The position numbers and the translations under genes are program-made. From a virus: a stretch of 64,000 bases of DNA. Under the pieces are notes generated by a model. It did not search any database. It saw only the letters and a program-made list of their open reading frames with translations, and had not been told where the DNA came from. This document shows positions 63,045 through 64,000 of this stretch, one piece after another (the first letter of the stretch is position 1; the number at the start of each line of letters is the position of its first letter). The stretch covers positions 140,626 to 204,625 of the IMG/VR virus record IMGVR_UViG_3300032242_002454. One strand, 5' to 3'.

Positions 63045-64000
63045 ATGATTTTATCTGATGTCGCCGCAGAAAGAGCGGTATTGTCTGGTATTTGTAACTA
63101 TGGTGAGGATGCTTACCTAGATGTTGCAGACATTGTTCAAGATTCGTCATTTACTATTGATAGTAATTCTATTATTTTTAAATGTCTAAAGGTAGTTTGT
63201 GAAAGAGAACAGAAGCCCAATATTGATGTAGCTAGTATCTTTTCTGTTGCAGAAGAACTTGGGTATGCTCATATTCTATCTAAAAAAGAAGAGGTTCAGC
63301 ATTTAAGAGCTATTATTGATTTCCCGGTAGCTTTAGATAATGTTCGTAAGTTCGCTGCAAAAATTCGCAAATTAGAAATTGCTAGACTTTTGCGTAAACA
63401 GCTGGAACTGGCTCAAGAAAAAATTCTAGATGTTAATGGTACAGAGCCGATTGGATCCATCCTTGGTATTGCAGAAGAAACTATATTTAATTTCACATCT
63501 TTACTTAACGATAGTGATAATAATCCTGTAGTTATAGGTAAAGATCTAGATGACTATATTCGTAATCTTGAGTTAAATAAAACTGATCAGATTGGTATCC
63601 CTACGGGCTTTCCTGCATATGATCAAGCTATTGGCGGAGGTTTAAGAAAGGGAACCGTTAATGTAATAGCTGCTCGTCCTAAAACCGGTAAAACTCTACT
63701 ATCTGATAATATTGGTCGTAATGTAGCCAAATTAAATATTCCCGTATTGAATATGGATACGGAAATGAATAAGGAAGATCATATTAATAGAATTTTAGCC
63801 ATGATGACTGAAATTGAAATTAATGCAATTGAAACAGGTAAGTTTGCAGAATCACCAGACAAAAAGACCAAGTTACTACAAGCGGTAGAAGAAATCAAAA
63901 AGACTCCATTTTTTCACAAAAGCATAGCTGGAAAACCTTTTGAAGATCAATTGGCTATTATGAGAAGATGGGTCTTGAAAGAAGTTGGTCTTAATGATGA
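63045..64000 (+). CDS. DnaB-type replicative helicase (partial)
   Basis: The 318-residue open frame from ATG 63045 runs off the window. It has a DnaB N-terminal domain (MILSDVAAERAVLSGICNYG), then RecA-fold GIPTGFPAYDQAIGGGLRKG and Walker A IAARPKTGKT (near residue 216), with LNMDTEMNKEDHINR. DnaB unwinds DNA ahead of the fork. Its C-terminal half, including the arginine finger, is outside the window. Confidence 0.88.
   Translation, partial: MILSDVAAERAVLSGICNYGEDAYLDVADIVQDSSFTIDSNSIIFKCLKVVCEREQKPNIDVASIFSVAEELGYAHILSKKEEVQHLRAIIDFPVALDNVRKFAAKIRKLEIARLLRKQLELAQEKILDVNGTEPIGSILGIAEETIFNFTSLLNDSDNNPVVIGKDLDDYIRNLELNKTDQIGIPTGFPAYDQAIGGGLRKGTVNVIAARPKTGKTLLSDNIGRNVAKLNIPVLNMDTEMNKEDHINRILAMMTEIEINAIETGKFAESPDKKTKLLQAVEEIKKTPFFHKSIAGKPFEDQLAIMRRWVLKEVGLND

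Overview
This window is a 64 kb piece of a large, AT-rich, tailed-bacteriophage genome (Caudoviricetes-like). Nearly every supportable gene lies on the + strand, packed with ATGA or TAATG overlaps. The phage assignment rests on rIIA/rIIB-like genes, an endonuclease VII-like resolvase, a holin-like protein, repeat-rich fibre-like proteins, free-standing HNH endonucleases, a small sigma factor and phage-type DNA replication genes. I see no terminase, portal, major capsid, tail tube or DNA polymerase, so much of the genome lies outside the window. The host cannot be read from the sequence. Six or more near-consensus sigma70 promoters suggest that the host's primary RNA polymerase reads the early genes.

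Layout. 0-5 kb: small proteins, a tRNA, a phage-encoded tmRNA, nucleases and an ATP-dependent DNA ligase. 5-13 kb: a HhH glycosylase-like protein, PspC-like and metallophosphoesterase proteins, a second tRNA, HNH endonucleases, many small unknowns and an SDR epimerase. 13-18.3 kb: rIIA, rIIB, a tRNA-like element and a primase-like protein. 18.3-24.3 kb: small proteins, a possible RuvA-like adaptor beside RuvB, an actin-like ATPase, an HNH protein, a secreted trypsin-like protease and a subtilisin-like protease, ending in a terminator. 24.3-29.5 kb: a sigma70 promoter, then macro-domain, nucleoside deoxyribosyltransferase-like, two tandem SET-domain proteins, GMP reductase and a glycosyltransferase. 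29.5-43.9 kb: a probable virion/lysis block with a bacterioferritin-like protein, sigma factor, ClpP-like protease, DeoC-like protein, a terminator-bounded abundant small protein, holin-like and membrane proteins, a papain-like protease and its Cys-less paralogue, and a fibre with 66-residue repeats. 43.9-47.9 kb: one 1335-residue Asn/Ser/Gly solenoid-like protein. 47.9-55.1 kb: dCMP deaminase followed by a glycan island of glycosyltransferases, methyltransferases and an epimerase. 55.2-64 kb: class II ribonucleotide reductase, PhoH, HNH, zinc-ribbon proteins, RecA/UvsX-like recombinase, a PD-(D/E)XK-like nuclease and a DnaB-type helicase that runs off the end.

How it fits together. Ligase, RuvB, endonuclease VII, RecA, primase and helicase form a replication/recombination set. 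RNR, dCMP deaminase and GMP reductase supply nucleotides. tRNAs for AUA and UUA plus a tmRNA support translation of an AT-rich genome. Two promoter-like signals recur: TTGACA-N17-TATACT/TACAAT ahead of early-type genes, and a GGTGTA motif 25-65 nt ahead of many other starts, which the phage sigma factor might read. The most notable items are the tmRNA with encoded tag GEVTLALAA, the possible RuvA-like/RuvB pair, the protease pair, the macro/SET/SET/GuaC cluster, and three enzyme-like proteins that have lost catalytic residues (DeoC-like, papain-like, bacterioferritin-like).
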